A stretch of DNA of 64,000 bases from Methanocorpusculum petauri (GCF_026891975.1 NZ_JAPTGB010000001.1:1-64000), one strand, 5' to 3'. Counted from the stretch's first letter, positions 1 to 9,262 are shown. A program made the numbers and translations. The notes: generated by a model not told the origin, from the sequence alone.

Positions 1-110
1 TGCCCGCTCGGATGCAGCGGTTGAACCGCGTATTCCAAACAAAAAAACACCAAAATGACCCGCTCGGATGCAGCGGTTAAACCGCGTATTCCAAACAAAA
101 AACACCAAAA
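1..110. repeat. 55-56 bp tandem duplication with internal palindromes
   Basis: Two near-identical units of about 55 bp lie head to tail (about 1-55 and 56-110), differing by single bases. Each holds a short stem (CCGCT, 7-nt loop, AGCGG) that overlaps a second inverted repeat, GCGGTT-N-AACCGC, followed by an A-rich leader. The second unit runs into the leader of the small gene at 126, so this looks like a duplicated promoter or 5' leader. Further copies could lie beyond the window edge. Confidence 0.75.
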
Positions 111-125
111 AAGAGAAACAAAACC

Positions 126-275
126 ATGGACACCATCACCCTCATCCTCATCATCGGCATCGCCGCTCAGGGCCTCGCCTTTGCCGCACTCATCCTCGCA
201 CCGCCCCTCTACGCATGGACGGACCGGTGGCTCGACAGAACCCACAACACAACCGCAAACGAAGACCGGAACTAA
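126..275 (+). CDS. small membrane protein, 49 aa
   Basis: This short frame encodes 49 residues: a hydrophobic stretch (about residues 4-30, rich in Leu, Ile and Ala) followed by a charged, Asn/Thr-rich tail that starts around WTDRWLD. It looks like a single-pass membrane protein. Third positions are strongly C-biased (ATC, CTC, GCC) as in the neighbouring real genes, which supports coding. The upstream A-rich leader (aagagaaacaaaacc) has only a weak ribosome-binding site. The gene converges on the aSelBL gene 47 bp downstream. I do not recognise the family, and the role is unknown. Confidence 0.5.
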   Translation: MDTITLILIIGIAAQGLAFAALILAPPLYAWTDRWLDRTHNTTANEDRN

Positions 276-322
276 AAACCCCGGCCCTCTTTTTTCCCCA
301 GCTCACATCCAAAAAAAAAGAA

Positions 323-1294
323 TCAGGGAAGAACAACCGTCCCCATAATCCGGAGCTTCCCGCCGTCCAGATAATGCAGAACCGCCGTATCACCCGGCTT
401 ATACACCAGCGGCGTCTCCATCGCAAACGTAAGCACCGGCCTGTGCCAGTCCGCACCATTCTCAACCGCCGTCACCCGGGCCGCAAGGAACTGCATCCAG
501 TGACCCACCGAAACCACCATCTGCTCCTTCACCGCCGACGGCCAGTACTTCACCAGCTCCGCCTGCGCCGTAATCATCGTCGCACTCGTCACCAGCGGAT
601 CCGTCGTCAGCACAAACCCGCGATCCAGATCCTCCGCCTCAACATCCTTCAGCGCACAACCAACACGATCCCCCGCATACGCCCAGGCAAAATCATCATC
701 ATGCTTCTGCACCGACCGGATCTGTGCCGTCTTCCCAATCGGCTCAACCCGCATCTTATCATGCTTCCGAACCCAGCCGTCCGCCACACACCCGAGAATC
801 ACCGTCCCGATCCCCCGCACATTGAAATGATGATCAATCGGCACCGACCCTGTCGCCCCCTCCTTCGGCTCGATCTCCGGCTGCGCAGCCGCACGCGCAA
901 GAAGATTTGCAGACAGCGCAATAAAATCCTCCTCGCATATCTCATACCCCTCAAGAACCGTACCCTTAATCAGCGGCGCAATATCCGACGGCTGCAGATA
1001 ATTCTTCAGAATAATCGTACCCCTCGCAACACCCGCACAATCCAGAATCAACACCCACTCCGCAAACATGGACGTAATCTCCTCAACAACCACAATCGCC
1101 TCATGAGCCATCGAAACCACATAGAACAGCGGCGCAAGCCGGTCAGGATACCGTGTCGGCTCCAGCAGCGTAACCGTATCATGTCCCTTCTTCAGATTAT
1201 AAAACGTAATATCAGTACTCGTTCCCTTTTTCCCGATATCCCGGGCGTATCCATTCGGAGCAAGGACCGCAACTGTCAGATTTGGCATATCCAT
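323..1294 (-). CDS. SelB-like pseudo-elongation factor (aSelBL, EF-Tu domain 2 family)
   Basis: The 323-residue protein has the shape of a degenerate translation GTPase. The N-terminal half (about residues 5-165) follows a G-domain layout, but the place of the P-loop reads APNGYARDIGKKGTS rather than GxxxxGK[ST], so GTP binding is doubtful. The second half, from about residue 180 (GTVILGCVADGWVRKHDKM), is an EF-Tu domain 2 beta barrel, with a domain-3-like end. This matches the archaeal SelB-like family (aSelBL), a disjunctly distributed paralogue of SelB often lacking GTPase motifs. A selenocysteine role should not be assumed. ATG codons at residues 1 and 3 are both possible starts. The gene is monocistronic and convergent with the small gene at 126. 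Confidence 0.75.
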   Translation of the reverse strand: MDMPNLTVAVLAPNGYARDIGKKGTSTDITFYNLKKGHDTVTLLEPTRYPDRLAPLFYVVSMAHEAIVVVEEITSMFAEWVLILDCAGVARGTIILKNYLQPSDIAPLIKGTVLEGYEICEEDFIALSANLLARAAAQPEIEPKEGATGSVPIDHHFNVRGIGTVILGCVADGWVRKHDKMRVEPIGKTAQIRSVQKHDDDFAWAYAGDRVGCALKDVEAEDLDRGFVLTTDPLVTSATMITAQAELVKYWPSAVKEQMVVSVGHWMQFLAARVTAVENGADWHRPVLTFAMETPLVYKPGDTAVLHYLDGGKLRIMGTVVLP

Positions 1295-1453
1295 ACGTAT
1301 TGGACGTTACGGCGGATTAACTCTTTCAATACTGCGGGATTGCCTGTACAGGATCGTCATCGATCGAATTTCAGCCAACGACGTTCAGGAATAAAAACAC
1401 AACGCCCAACACTGCACCATTACCCCAACATCCGCCCACTCTCATCACATCCG

Positions 1454-1471
1454 GCGGAATTTCTTTTCCGC
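1454..1471 (-). terminator. hairpin in the PAN-operon / aSelBL gap
   Basis: GCGGAA and TTCCGC form a perfect 6-bp stem with a 6-nt pyrimidine-rich loop, 45 bp beyond the stop codon of the gene at 1516. It could end the PAN operon transcript. There is no long U tract, so the call is weak. The rest of the 1295-1515 gap shows nothing further that I can support. Confidence 0.35.
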
Positions 1472-1515
1472 TAAACACCCCGCATATAACCCGCTCACCC
1501 TCCCCCAAAAAAGAT

Positions 1516-1935
1516 TCACGGATGCTCATCCGGCAGTCCCCACACCGCATACACACCCGCAACACCCTCCGGCTCAGGAACACCCTCCGGCAGACGAAGA
1601 ACATCCCCCTCCTCCGTAACACAGATCCGGAAACGGCTTTCCCACTCAGGGGACAGCGTTATCGAACGGGAATCGTAGGCCTCGCGTGCAAGATTCTGCG
1701 TCAGATACACCCCGTGATCCGTATCCTCAATCAAAACCTCCCGCATATACCGCATAATATACCAGCGCAGCTCGCTCATCAACGCAAGTCCGCTTGAAAC
1801 CGTCGACACCTCAACCGAAATCCCAAACTCCAGCTCCTTCGGATGATAAAAACGTAAAATATGGCGGCTGGTCTCCGAATCGGACAGTGTCCGGTAGAGA
1901 TCCACGCCCGGTTTTCCGAAACAGATCAGCAGCAT
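1516..1935 (-). CDS. archaeal hypothetical protein co-transcribed with PAN (possibly DUF5804)
   Basis: The product has 139 residues, no membrane segment and a mixed alpha/beta composition (MLLICFGKPGVDLYRTLSD at the start; a Pro/Glu-rich end). It begins one base after the stop codon of the PAN gene, so the two are almost certainly one transcript and may be translationally coupled. I tentatively connect it with the DUF5804 family found in methanogens, from memory of family style only. No catalytic motif is evident. Its position suggests, but does not show, a link to proteasome function. Confidence 0.6.
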   Translation of the reverse strand: MLLICFGKPGVDLYRTLSDSETSRHILRFYHPKELEFGISVEVSTVSSGLALMSELRWYIMRYMREVLIEDTDHGVYLTQNLAREAYDSRSITLSPEWESRFRICVTEEGDVLRLPEGVPEPEGVAGVYAVWGLPDEHP

Positions 1936-1936
1936 C

Positions 1937-3238
1937 TTACAGATACATTATATCTGCACGTTCATCATCTTTGTCCTGATGACGGACCTTCCGGATAGCA
2001 GCAATAAACCGGTCTTCATTGATGACCTCTGCCCCCTCGCGGATAGCAAGCATTCCCGCCTCACGACAGATAGCCTCAATCTCAGCACCAGTAAGACCAT
2101 CCGTCAGATGCACCAGCTCATCATAATCGATACCCGACAATGACCCGGCATCCGCCATCTTGCGCGTATGCACCAGGAAAATCTGCTTCCTTGCCTCCGC
2201 ATCAGGAGCCGGAATCTTGATCAGCCGGTCAAACCGTCCGGGCCGGAGAAGTGCCGCATCCAGCATATCAGGCCGGTTCGTTGCAGCCATAATACGGATA
2301 TTTCCGCGATTGTTGAACCCATCCATCTCAGCAAGCAGCTGCATAAGTGTCCGCTGCACCTCAGCAGAACCGGACGTTCCATCATTCGTGCGCATACTGC
2401 CGACAGCATCAATTTCGTCAATAAACACCACCACACCACCGTTGGCCGCCGCCATATCGCGTGCCATCTGGAACAGATCGCGGACAAGCTGTGCTCCCTC
2501 ACCGATGTACTTATGCACCAGTTCTGATCCCGCCATCCGGAGGAACGGAACACCCGCATTATTCGCAACCGCCTTCGCGATCAGCGTTTTACCGGTCCCC
2601 GGCGGCCCGTAGAGGAGAACACCCTTCGGCGGAACAACACCAAACCGTTCAAACGACTCAGGCCGGGTCAGCGGGAACTCAACCGCTTCACGGACCTCAA
2701 GAATCTCATCTTTTAACCCGCCGATATCAGCAAAGGTAATCGCAGGTTTCGCATCCAGCTCCATTACCTTGACCCGTGAATCAACAGTACTGCCGAGAAC
2801 CTTCACAATCGAGAGCGTGTTGTTTACAGCCACCTTTGTTCCGGCCTTGACCTCTGCATAAATCTCCTCGTTTGCAGAAGTAACATACTCCTGATTATTA
2901 CCCTGCTGACGCAGATAGAGCTCGCGGCCCGGCAGTTTCTCCAGGACCACCGCAACAAACAACGGAAGACGTTTCAGCTGGGAGTTTTCCTTCTTCAGCT
3001 GTGCATTGTCCATCCGGATCTGGTTATTATCGGTCCGGAGAGATTCATTCTCAGCACGTGCTGCCCGCAGCTGCTTATTGAGGAACTCCGTCTCTTTACG
3101 AAGAAGTTGCGCTTCTCCTGAAATCTGGGCAAATTTTTCATTGAGATCGCTGTATTCCAGCGCCTCCGGAGAAATATCTGCAACCTTCGCCCCCTTCCGC
3201 GTAGTATTGGTATTCAGTGTGTGAACTTCTTCGTTCAT
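1937..3238 (-). CDS. pan: proteasome-activating nucleotidase PAN, copy 1
   Basis: This is a cytoplasmic AAA+ unfoldase of 433 residues that docks on the archaeal 20S proteasome and threads substrates into it. Domains in order: a coiled coil (about 30-90), an OB fold (about 92-160), then the AAA+ domain with Walker A GPPGTGKT (211-218), Walker B VFIDEID (271-277) and the second region of homology with ATNRPD and LLRPGRFDR. The C-terminus ends Met-Tyr-Leu, a hydrophobic-Tyr-X motif that opens the 20S gate. It is followed one base later by the gene at 1516. A second complete PAN lies at 38912-40195. Confidence 0.96.
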   Translation of the reverse strand: MNEEVHTLNTNTTRKGAKVADISPEALEYSDLNEKFAQISGEAQLLRKETEFLNKQLRAARAENESLRTDNNQIRMDNAQLKKENSQLKRLPLFVAVVLEKLPGRELYLRQQGNNQEYVTSANEEIYAEVKAGTKVAVNNTLSIVKVLGSTVDSRVKVMELDAKPAITFADIGGLKDEILEVREAVEFPLTRPESFERFGVVPPKGVLLYGPPGTGKTLIAKAVANNAGVPFLRMAGSELVHKYIGEGAQLVRDLFQMARDMAAANGGVVVFIDEIDAVGSMRTNDGTSGSAEVQRTLMQLLAEMDGFNNRGNIRIMAATNRPDMLDAALLRPGRFDRLIKIPAPDAEARKQIFLVHTRKMADAGSLSGIDYDELVHLTDGLTGAEIEAICREAGMLAIREGAEVINEDRFIAAIRKVRHQDKDDERADIMYL

Positions 3239-3344
3239 ATCTTAACTGTATGTTAGGATCGCGGCGTTTATATTCTATCTGATTGAGGATGAAAAACTGC
3301 ATGTTCCCCCATCCCGTTTCCCTATCACTCCTCCAGACATACAG

Positions 3345-3512
3345 CCGGAACACATTTCCGGAAAATAGACGCATGAAACGTCTCACAGGGCTGAAAACCC
3401 CGTGAACTTTTATTTGGCGTAACCCCCAACTGCACCCCTCGGCCCACCCGCAGCCGCACACACCGTTTCGTAATTCCCCTCACCTGAACAAAAGACCCCC
3501 GTTTCCGGAAAA
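3345..3512. repeat. intergenic repeat, degenerate member of a dispersed family
   Basis: The 324-bp gap between ppx and pan has no convincing gene. It carries pieces shared with other gaps of the window: TTTCCGGAAAATA twice (about 3354 and 3501), CGTCTCAC followed by a near-hairpin of G and C runs (3379-3405), and TTTGGCGTAACC (3413-3424), a variant of the TTTGGAGTAACC motif found at 52.7 and 61.1 kb. These look like remnants of a composite intergenic element. Confidence 0.5.
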
Positions 3513-3562
3513 TACTCTGTCCTGAGCGCAGCATCGCACACATTCCCCTCCGGATAAAGCCC

Positions 3563-5116
3563 TTATCTCTGTAAAATGAGTTTCCTGCCGAACACCTTCG
3601 CAAACAGCGCGGCTTCCGGCACCAGACTCATCAGTTCCAGCGTAAGATCCGCATCAGCCGCAGGCACAACATCCAGCACAACCGCATCTCCTTTTTTACA
3701 GATGTATCTCACATCTGCAACCGCATCTGCATGACTGCGGTTCAACAGCTCGGCGCACCGGAGAAACATTGCCATAACACGCACACGGTCGCGGTCCGCA
3801 GGAGTCAGACTACCGAACTCCGAATCTTTTTTCCCGGGCAGTTTTTTGCGGTGATACCGGACAATTTTCGCAAGGATCAGAATCTCCCGCTGGTCAAATC
3901 CGAGCAGTTCAGTATTCCGGATAATGTACTCGCCGTGCTGATGATGACCAACAAACGAGAGGAAATCTCCCACATCATGCAGCCACGCCGCCTGTGCCAG
4001 AAGCTCGCGTTCCCATGCACCATAATTGTGCAGACCGCACTCCTTTGCCGAATCAAAAAGTCTGAGCGTAATCTCCTGCACTTTTTGTGCATGTATCTCC
4101 TCGAGGCGGCAGGAGCGCCCGAGCTGAAGTATACTTGCCTCTTTTACCGGCATCTTTTCGGACTGCGGAGTACCGGGCATCTCGGCAAGATAATCCATTA
4201 AAATGCCTTCCCGCAGACCCCGGTCGCTGATCTCAATTACCGGAATCTGAAGGGTCTTCATCACAGCAAGAAGAATTGCAGCTCCGGCGAGAATGATATC
4301 GGCACGATCAGGATTAATTCCCGGAACCTTCCGCCGCTCCTCCAGTGTGAGGGAACAGAGATAGGAATAGAGATTTTCCAGATCAAAAAGCTGCAGTACC
4401 GGCTTTTCGGGTGTTTCTGCCGGATGGTACAGCTTCTGCGCAATCTCCGCAAGATTGATGGTTGTTCCCGAACTGCCAATACAGCGGGTAAACGGAAATG
4501 CAGATATCCGCTGAAGTGCAGGCATCGCCACTGTCATAATGCGGTTCATCATCTTCGTCTGCCGCTTTTGGGGCAGAGCACCGGTAAACCCTTTTTTGAT
4601 GCACTGATTCGTAACGCGGATAGCACCAAGCCGCATACTTTCAAGCACCGCATAGGTGTACTGGCCGCCGACGATCAGTTCCGTTGACCCTCCGCCGATA
4701 TCCACAAAAAGGGCACTCTCGCTTCCCAGATTGATACCTGCAGCAACGCCGAGATGAATCAGGCGTGCCTCCTCCTTACCGCTGATGATCTGAATCTCAA
4801 GACCAAGTTCAGACTCGATTTTATCCACAATTTCCTGAGAGTTGACCGCCTCCCGCATAGCGGATGTTGCCATTGCAACGAACTCAGTGGTCCCGAGACT
4901 GCGGGAAAGATCCATGAACCGTTTCAAAACCCGCATCAGCCGTTCAATGGCATCTGCCTGGATTTTTCCAGCAGTATATTCTCCCTCGCCGAGCCGGACA
5001 ACATCCTTTATCCGGGTAAGCATATGATATGCGCCGTTTTCCCCGATAGAAACAACCAGCAGCCGGGCCGAATTTGTCCCGATATCAATGAACGCAACTA
5101 CCTTTTCTCTGATCAT
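3563..5116 (-). CDS. ppx: exopolyphosphatase (Ppx/GppA) with C-terminal HD domain
   Basis: The enzyme removes terminal phosphate from polyphosphate and may also act on pppGpp. Its 517 residues match long bacterial PPX. The N-terminal half is an actin/Hsp70-type fold with phosphate-1 loop DIGTNSARLLV (about 11-21), the conserved ATSAMREA segment and phosphate-2 loop DIGGGSTELIV (about 148-158). The C-terminal part is an HD-type domain with WLHDVGDFLSF, GHHQHGEY and a later YHRKK. It overlaps the CHAD gene upstream by 4 bp (ATGA type) and is the last gene of the polyphosphate operon, so degradation and synthesis are probably co-expressed. Confidence 0.93.
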   Translation of the reverse strand: MIREKVVAFIDIGTNSARLLVVSIGENGAYHMLTRIKDVVRLGEGEYTAGKIQADAIERLMRVLKRFMDLSRSLGTTEFVAMATSAMREAVNSQEIVDKIESELGLEIQIISGKEEARLIHLGVAAGINLGSESALFVDIGGGSTELIVGGQYTYAVLESMRLGAIRVTNQCIKKGFTGALPQKRQTKMMNRIMTVAMPALQRISAFPFTRCIGSSGTTINLAEIAQKLYHPAETPEKPVLQLFDLENLYSYLCSLTLEERRKVPGINPDRADIILAGAAILLAVMKTLQIPVIEISDRGLREGILMDYLAEMPGTPQSEKMPVKEASILQLGRSCRLEEIHAQKVQEITLRLFDSAKECGLHNYGAWERELLAQAAWLHDVGDFLSFVGHHQHGEYIIRNTELLGFDQREILILAKIVRYHRKKLPGKKDSEFGSLTPADRDRVRVMAMFLRCAELLNRSHADAVADVRYICKKGDAVVLDVVPAADADLTLELMSLVPEAALFAKVFGRKLILQR

Positions 5117-7095
5117 CTCTCCTCCTCTGCCGCAGTGACCGTAACCGTGTTCTGCATTGGCACAGGCCTCGGGATCTCCCGTTGTCCTGCTGCTTCGTCA
5201 AAATCCAGACCCCCGGCAAACATGGCGGCTATCTCTTTTTGTTTTTTGAGATGTTGCAGGGTTTCCTCAAGATCATACGGGACGCGGATGTGATGCAGGG
5301 AAAAAGGATCACGGGTCACAAGCAGATACGACGCCCGCAGATCTCCGTCCCCCGAACGTCCTGCTCCCCCGGTATTTGCGACCCAGACGCCGTGAATTTT
5401 CTTTGCAAAGGTCCGGTGGGTATGGCCGCAGATAATAACATCTGCATCGGTATCGGCGCAAAACCGTTCAAGTTCAGCCGCGGCCGTCTCCGAACAGATG
5501 TTTTCCGGGGATACAGGATGATGCATGACAACGATCCGCTGACCCCCCCAGGTGAACCGTATCTCCGCAGGCATCGCAAACAATTGGGCACGCCCCGCAT
5601 CCGAGAGTTTTTTCCAGGTTTTTTTGTGATTTGCACAGCGTTTTTTATCCATTCCTTCGGGACAGTTCTTCGTCCTGCCCACCGCAAGAACAGCCTCTTC
5701 TGCATTGCCCAGAACACCTGCGGCACTGATAGTTTGGAGATATTCCAGCGTTTCCTCAGGGAAGGGCCCGAATCCGATCACATCGCCCGCATACAGGAAC
5801 GTGGTACAGCCGCGGCTTTTCGCATCAGCAGTAATTGCCAGAAGTGCCGGAAGGTTTGCATGCACATCGGCGAAAAAGGCGATTGCAGAAACAGAGTCCG
5901 GGACAGAGATGGTTTTCAGCCGGAGGTCAACAAGCGGTTTTGTCAGACTCTGTTCCAGCACCTTCCACTGGCTCTCATTCTTTTTCCAGAAGATGTTTAC
6001 CTCTGCGTGCAGCTTCGTCCGTTTTGTTTTCCGGTCCTCAACAATCGCAGCAATACCCGGGCGGATAGTTTCCATGAAACTGGTATTACCAAAGTATGCG
6101 GCGCACATTTCTTCTTCTTCTGCAAGGAACCCTGGCAGGAACTCTGTCCAGACATCGCAGTCATGCATATCGCCCAGATAATCCTGGAGATCTTTTACCA
6201 TCCTGATTGCGGGTGCAAGTCCGTCACCGTAGAGATCGCGATAGGTCTCCATCGTGTAACGAAGCTTTTTTGCAGCGATGCGCATCTCATGATGCGCAGT
6301 TACGCGTTCCGGATCAGCGAGGGCTTTTGCATACAGTTTCACCTGTTCTGCGGCAAAACTGATTGCATAGTAAGCAGTGTTGTAGGAGACAGCAGTGGTG
6401 GTCTCGGTTTTTTCGAGTTTACCGCGGACAATTATTCCCATACAGGCTTTTTGCAGTGCGGGGAGGGTCTTGGATTTTTCAAACCGTTCCACTGCACAGA
6501 TGATATCAGGCTGAAGTGCCGTTCTCTCCTGCATCAGGCGCAGAGTGAGACATTCGATACCGGATCTGAGATCAGCATTTGTATTCTCCTCAGCAGAACG
6601 GAACGGTTCGGATTCCACAGGAACAGCAGGGCTTCCTGCGAAGAATTGTTTCAGGCGGGCAAAAAATCCGGGTTGTACCTCCGGCACAGATGCAGGTGCC
6701 GGAAGGGCGGTGGGGTGTGCCGGTCGCTCTTCAACCGGCATCCGGAACTCTTCAGGGAGGAAACGTGGTGTTCCGGGTGGAAGAGCGTTTCCTGAAAGTG
6801 TTTTTGCATAATCTCTCAGAAACGCTATCTGCACATCAAGATCGCGGGCGCGTCCGAGTGATCGCGTGATCTGCTTAATTTCGTTTTCCCAGCGCGAATA
6901 CTCTTTTTCCGGAAAACATCCGGCAAAAAGGGGCAGAGCAGCCCGGAGTCTGCGGGATGCGACCCGCATGCGGTGAATGTACTCAATATCGGTTCCTGCT
7001 TTAACACCGGCGCTTTCCCCGGCCATATCGGCGGCGAGCTGCGCAAGAGCAGTTGCCCCGTACAGCCGGTATCCTTCGTCCATATTAGTAGTCAT
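5113..7095 (-). CDS. CHAD domain - calcineurin-like phosphoesterase fusion
   Basis: This 660-residue fusion joins a polyphosphate-binding module to a predicted phosphatase. The first 390 residues are a CHAD domain: repeated helices with conserved basic and His positions (HRMRVASRRLRAALPLF near residue 42; HHEMRIAAKKLRYTMETY in the second half), interrupted by a Pro-rich stretch of about 60 residues. From about residue 408 it is a YfcE/MJ0936-like metallophosphoesterase with FFADVHAN, AGDVIGFGP, GNAEEA, MHHPVS and CGHTHR, a full set of dinuclear metal ligands. It overlaps ppk by 11 bp and ppx by 4 bp. CHAD proteins are known to bind polyP; the fused esterase suggests processing or sensing at the granule, which is inference. 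Confidence 0.85.
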   Translation of the reverse strand: MTTNMDEGYRLYGATALAQLAADMAGESAGVKAGTDIEYIHRMRVASRRLRAALPLFAGCFPEKEYSRWENEIKQITRSLGRARDLDVQIAFLRDYAKTLSGNALPPGTPRFLPEEFRMPVEERPAHPTALPAPASVPEVQPGFFARLKQFFAGSPAVPVESEPFRSAEENTNADLRSGIECLTLRLMQERTALQPDIICAVERFEKSKTLPALQKACMGIIVRGKLEKTETTTAVSYNTAYYAISFAAEQVKLYAKALADPERVTAHHEMRIAAKKLRYTMETYRDLYGDGLAPAIRMVKDLQDYLGDMHDCDVWTEFLPGFLAEEEEMCAAYFGNTSFMETIRPGIAAIVEDRKTKRTKLHAEVNIFWKKNESQWKVLEQSLTKPLVDLRLKTISVPDSVSAIAFFADVHANLPALLAITADAKSRGCTTFLYAGDVIGFGPFPEETLEYLQTISAAGVLGNAEEAVLAVGRTKNCPEGMDKKRCANHKKTWKKLSDAGRAQLFAMPAEIRFTWGGQRIVVMHHPVSPENICSETAAAELERFCADTDADVIICGHTHRTFAKKIHGVWVANTGGAGRSGDGDLRASYLLVTRDPFSLHHIRVPYDLEETLQHLKKQKEIAAMFAGGLDFDEAAGQREIPRPVPMQNTVTVTAAEEER

Positions 7096-9262
7096 GCCAG
7101 ATTCCGCGGTGTTCCATCATCCACATCTGGGAGTTCAGGGGCTCTTCTCCTTCTGCGGGAAGAACTTTCTCGTAGCTTCCGTCGATATGGAGAATCTGCG
7201 CCTGTGCGGTATCTTTGATGTGGGTCTCAAGAATAGTATGGATGATCATGTCCCGCAGATGCGGATTTTCCACCGGAAAGAGAATCTCAACCCGCCGCGA
7301 AAGGTTTCTTGGCATGAGATCAGCACTGCCGAGCAGAACCTCTTCGTTACCGCCGTTACGGAAGTAGTAGATACGGGTATGTTCAAGGAATCTGCCGACG
7401 ATGGAAATAACGCGGATGTTGTCGGAGACACCCGGAACTTCGGGCCGCAGACAGCAGACGCCGCGGACGATGAGATCGATTTTAACACCCGCCTGACTTG
7501 CCCGGTAGAGGGCTACGATACACTCTTCATCTACCAGAGCGTTGAGTTTGAATGCGAGGTAACCGTCGCCGTGGGTCTTCTGCCGCTCGATTTCCCGATC
7601 GATTCGTGCGATGAGTTCTTTTCGCATGGTACCCATGGTACCGTGGGAGACGAGCAGTTTGCGGTAGTCGGTCTTTTTGGAGTAACCGGTTAAGGCATTG
7701 AACAGATCAGCGATATCAGCACCAATATCCGGGTCACAGGTGAACATGGAAAGGTCAGTGTAGATGCGGGCCGTGGATGCGTTATAGTTGCCGGTGCCCA
7801 TATGGGTATAGGTTTTGAGTTTGTCCTGCTCGCGGCGGACAACCATGCACATTTTTGCGTGAACTTTGAGCCCGACGATACCGTAGATGACATGGACACC
7901 TGCACGTTCCAGCGACCGCGCCCACTCAATGTTGTTTTCTTCGTCGAATCTGGCTTTGAGTTCTACGAGAACCGTAACCGGTTTTCCCTCCTCACGGGCT
8001 TCCATAAGAGCGTGGACGATCGGCGAGTTTTTGCCGGTACGGTAAAGGGTCTGCTTGATTGCAAGGACATTGGGGTCATGGGCTGCTGTTCGGACGAACT
8101 CGACGACGGGTCCGAAACTGTCATACGGGTGGTAAAGCAGGAGATCGTTGCGGGCAATTGCAGCGGGCAGTGACTCTTTTGCGAGGCATGCCGGAACAGA
8201 GGCTTTGAACGGGATATCTTTGAGATCAGGCCGGTCAATATCCATGAGTTCCATGAGATCATTCATACCGATGAGACCGCTTGAGGAAACATAGACCTGG
8301 GTTGGCATGAGTCGGAGCTTTGCGGTAAGGAGGGTACGGATCCATTCCGGCATTGCAGCGTGGACTTCAAGACGGGAAGGAATACCGATCCGCCGCTGTT
8401 CAACGCTGGTCTCGATTGCGGTGAGAAGATCGGACGCTTCATCTTCTTCGATCTCCATGTCGGCATCACGGGTTACACGGAAGATGTAGGTGTCTTTGAC
8501 CTCCATTCCCGGGAAGAGCATCTGGATGTTTGCGGCGACGAGATCTTCCAGAACAACGTAGTGATATTCAGATTTTTTGGCGGAGGGTATCATCCGGTCG
8601 TTCTCGATACGGATGAACCGGGGGATGGTTCCTTTGGGGACTTTGACCCGTGAAAAGACCTGCCCGCGGGTAGGGTGATTGATAACGACGGCGAGATTGA
8701 TGGAGAGGTTGGAGATGAACGGGAAAGGATGGGAACCGTCGAAGGTCATGGGGGTGAGGATAGGGAATATCTGGGTTTCAAAGTATTTTTGCAGGTACTC
8801 CTGCATTTCCGGGCCGAGGTCTTTACATTTATGGATATAGATTCCTTCCTTTGCGAGGGACGGTTTGAGGTCCTGACTCCAGCAGCGGCCGGATTCTGCC
8901 TGAAGAGGGAGGAGAGTTCCGAGGATATCCTGCATCTGCTCTGTGGGGGTCATACCGTCCGGCGGGCGTTCCAGAACACCGCCGCGAATCTGGCGAAGAA
9001 GACCGGAGACCCGGATCATCATGAACTCATCAATGTTGTTTGCGAAGATGGAGAGAAACTTGACGCGTTCAAGCAGGGGATGGCTGAGGTTTGCGGCTTC
9101 TTCCAGGACACGGCGGTTAAACTGAATGAGAGAAATCTCTCTGTTGATATAGAGAGATTTGTCCGTGAGACTGATTTGGCAATCGTTCGGGTCGCGGATA
9201 GAGTCGGGGGTCATTTGTATGGGAATCTCCGGGGAGTTGTTGCAGGTATATTTGTTTCCCAT
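7085..9262 (-). CDS. ppk: polyphosphate kinase PPK1
   Basis: PPK1 reversibly polymerises the gamma-phosphate of ATP into polyphosphate. The protein has 725 residues, a typical length. The N-terminal domain begins YINREISLIQFNRRVLEEA. The catalytic phospholipase-D-like domains contain GLKVHAKM with the candidate phosphohistidine His468 (E. coli His435 equivalent), YTHMGTGNYN with His487 and FLEHTRIY with His628. It is the first gene of a ppk - CHAD/phosphoesterase - ppx operon with overlapping junctions. A 152-bp divergent promoter region separates it from the MgtE-type transporter, which may tie polyP to divalent-cation balance (inference). Confidence 0.96.
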   Translation of the reverse strand: MGNKYTCNNSPEIPIQMTPDSIRDPNDCQISLTDKSLYINREISLIQFNRRVLEEAANLSHPLLERVKFLSIFANNIDEFMMIRVSGLLRQIRGGVLERPPDGMTPTEQMQDILGTLLPLQAESGRCWSQDLKPSLAKEGIYIHKCKDLGPEMQEYLQKYFETQIFPILTPMTFDGSHPFPFISNLSINLAVVINHPTRGQVFSRVKVPKGTIPRFIRIENDRMIPSAKKSEYHYVVLEDLVAANIQMLFPGMEVKDTYIFRVTRDADMEIEEDEASDLLTAIETSVEQRRIGIPSRLEVHAAMPEWIRTLLTAKLRLMPTQVYVSSSGLIGMNDLMELMDIDRPDLKDIPFKASVPACLAKESLPAAIARNDLLLYHPYDSFGPVVEFVRTAAHDPNVLAIKQTLYRTGKNSPIVHALMEAREEGKPVTVLVELKARFDEENNIEWARSLERAGVHVIYGIVGLKVHAKMCMVVRREQDKLKTYTHMGTGNYNASTARIYTDLSMFTCDPDIGADIADLFNALTGYSKKTDYRKLLVSHGTMGTMRKELIARIDREIERQKTHGDGYLAFKLNALVDEECIVALYRASQAGVKIDLIVRGVCCLRPEVPGVSDNIRVISIVGRFLEHTRIYYFRNGGNEEVLLGSADLMPRNLSRRVEILFPVENPHLRDMIIHTILETHIKDTAQAQILHIDGSYEKVLPAEGEEPLNSQMWMMEHRGIWHDY

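Noticed and set aside
68-1474. 468-codon plus-strand frame opposite aSelBL
   Set aside because: It is Arg/His/Pro-rich shadow translation of the antisense strand. The minus-strand frame has recognisable EF-Tu domain structure and explains the codon bias.
5182-6795. 537-codon plus-strand frame opposite the CHAD-phosphoesterase gene
   Set aside because: No domain is recognisable and the minus strand carries complete metal-binding and CHAD motifs. Long antisense frames are expected from this codon use.
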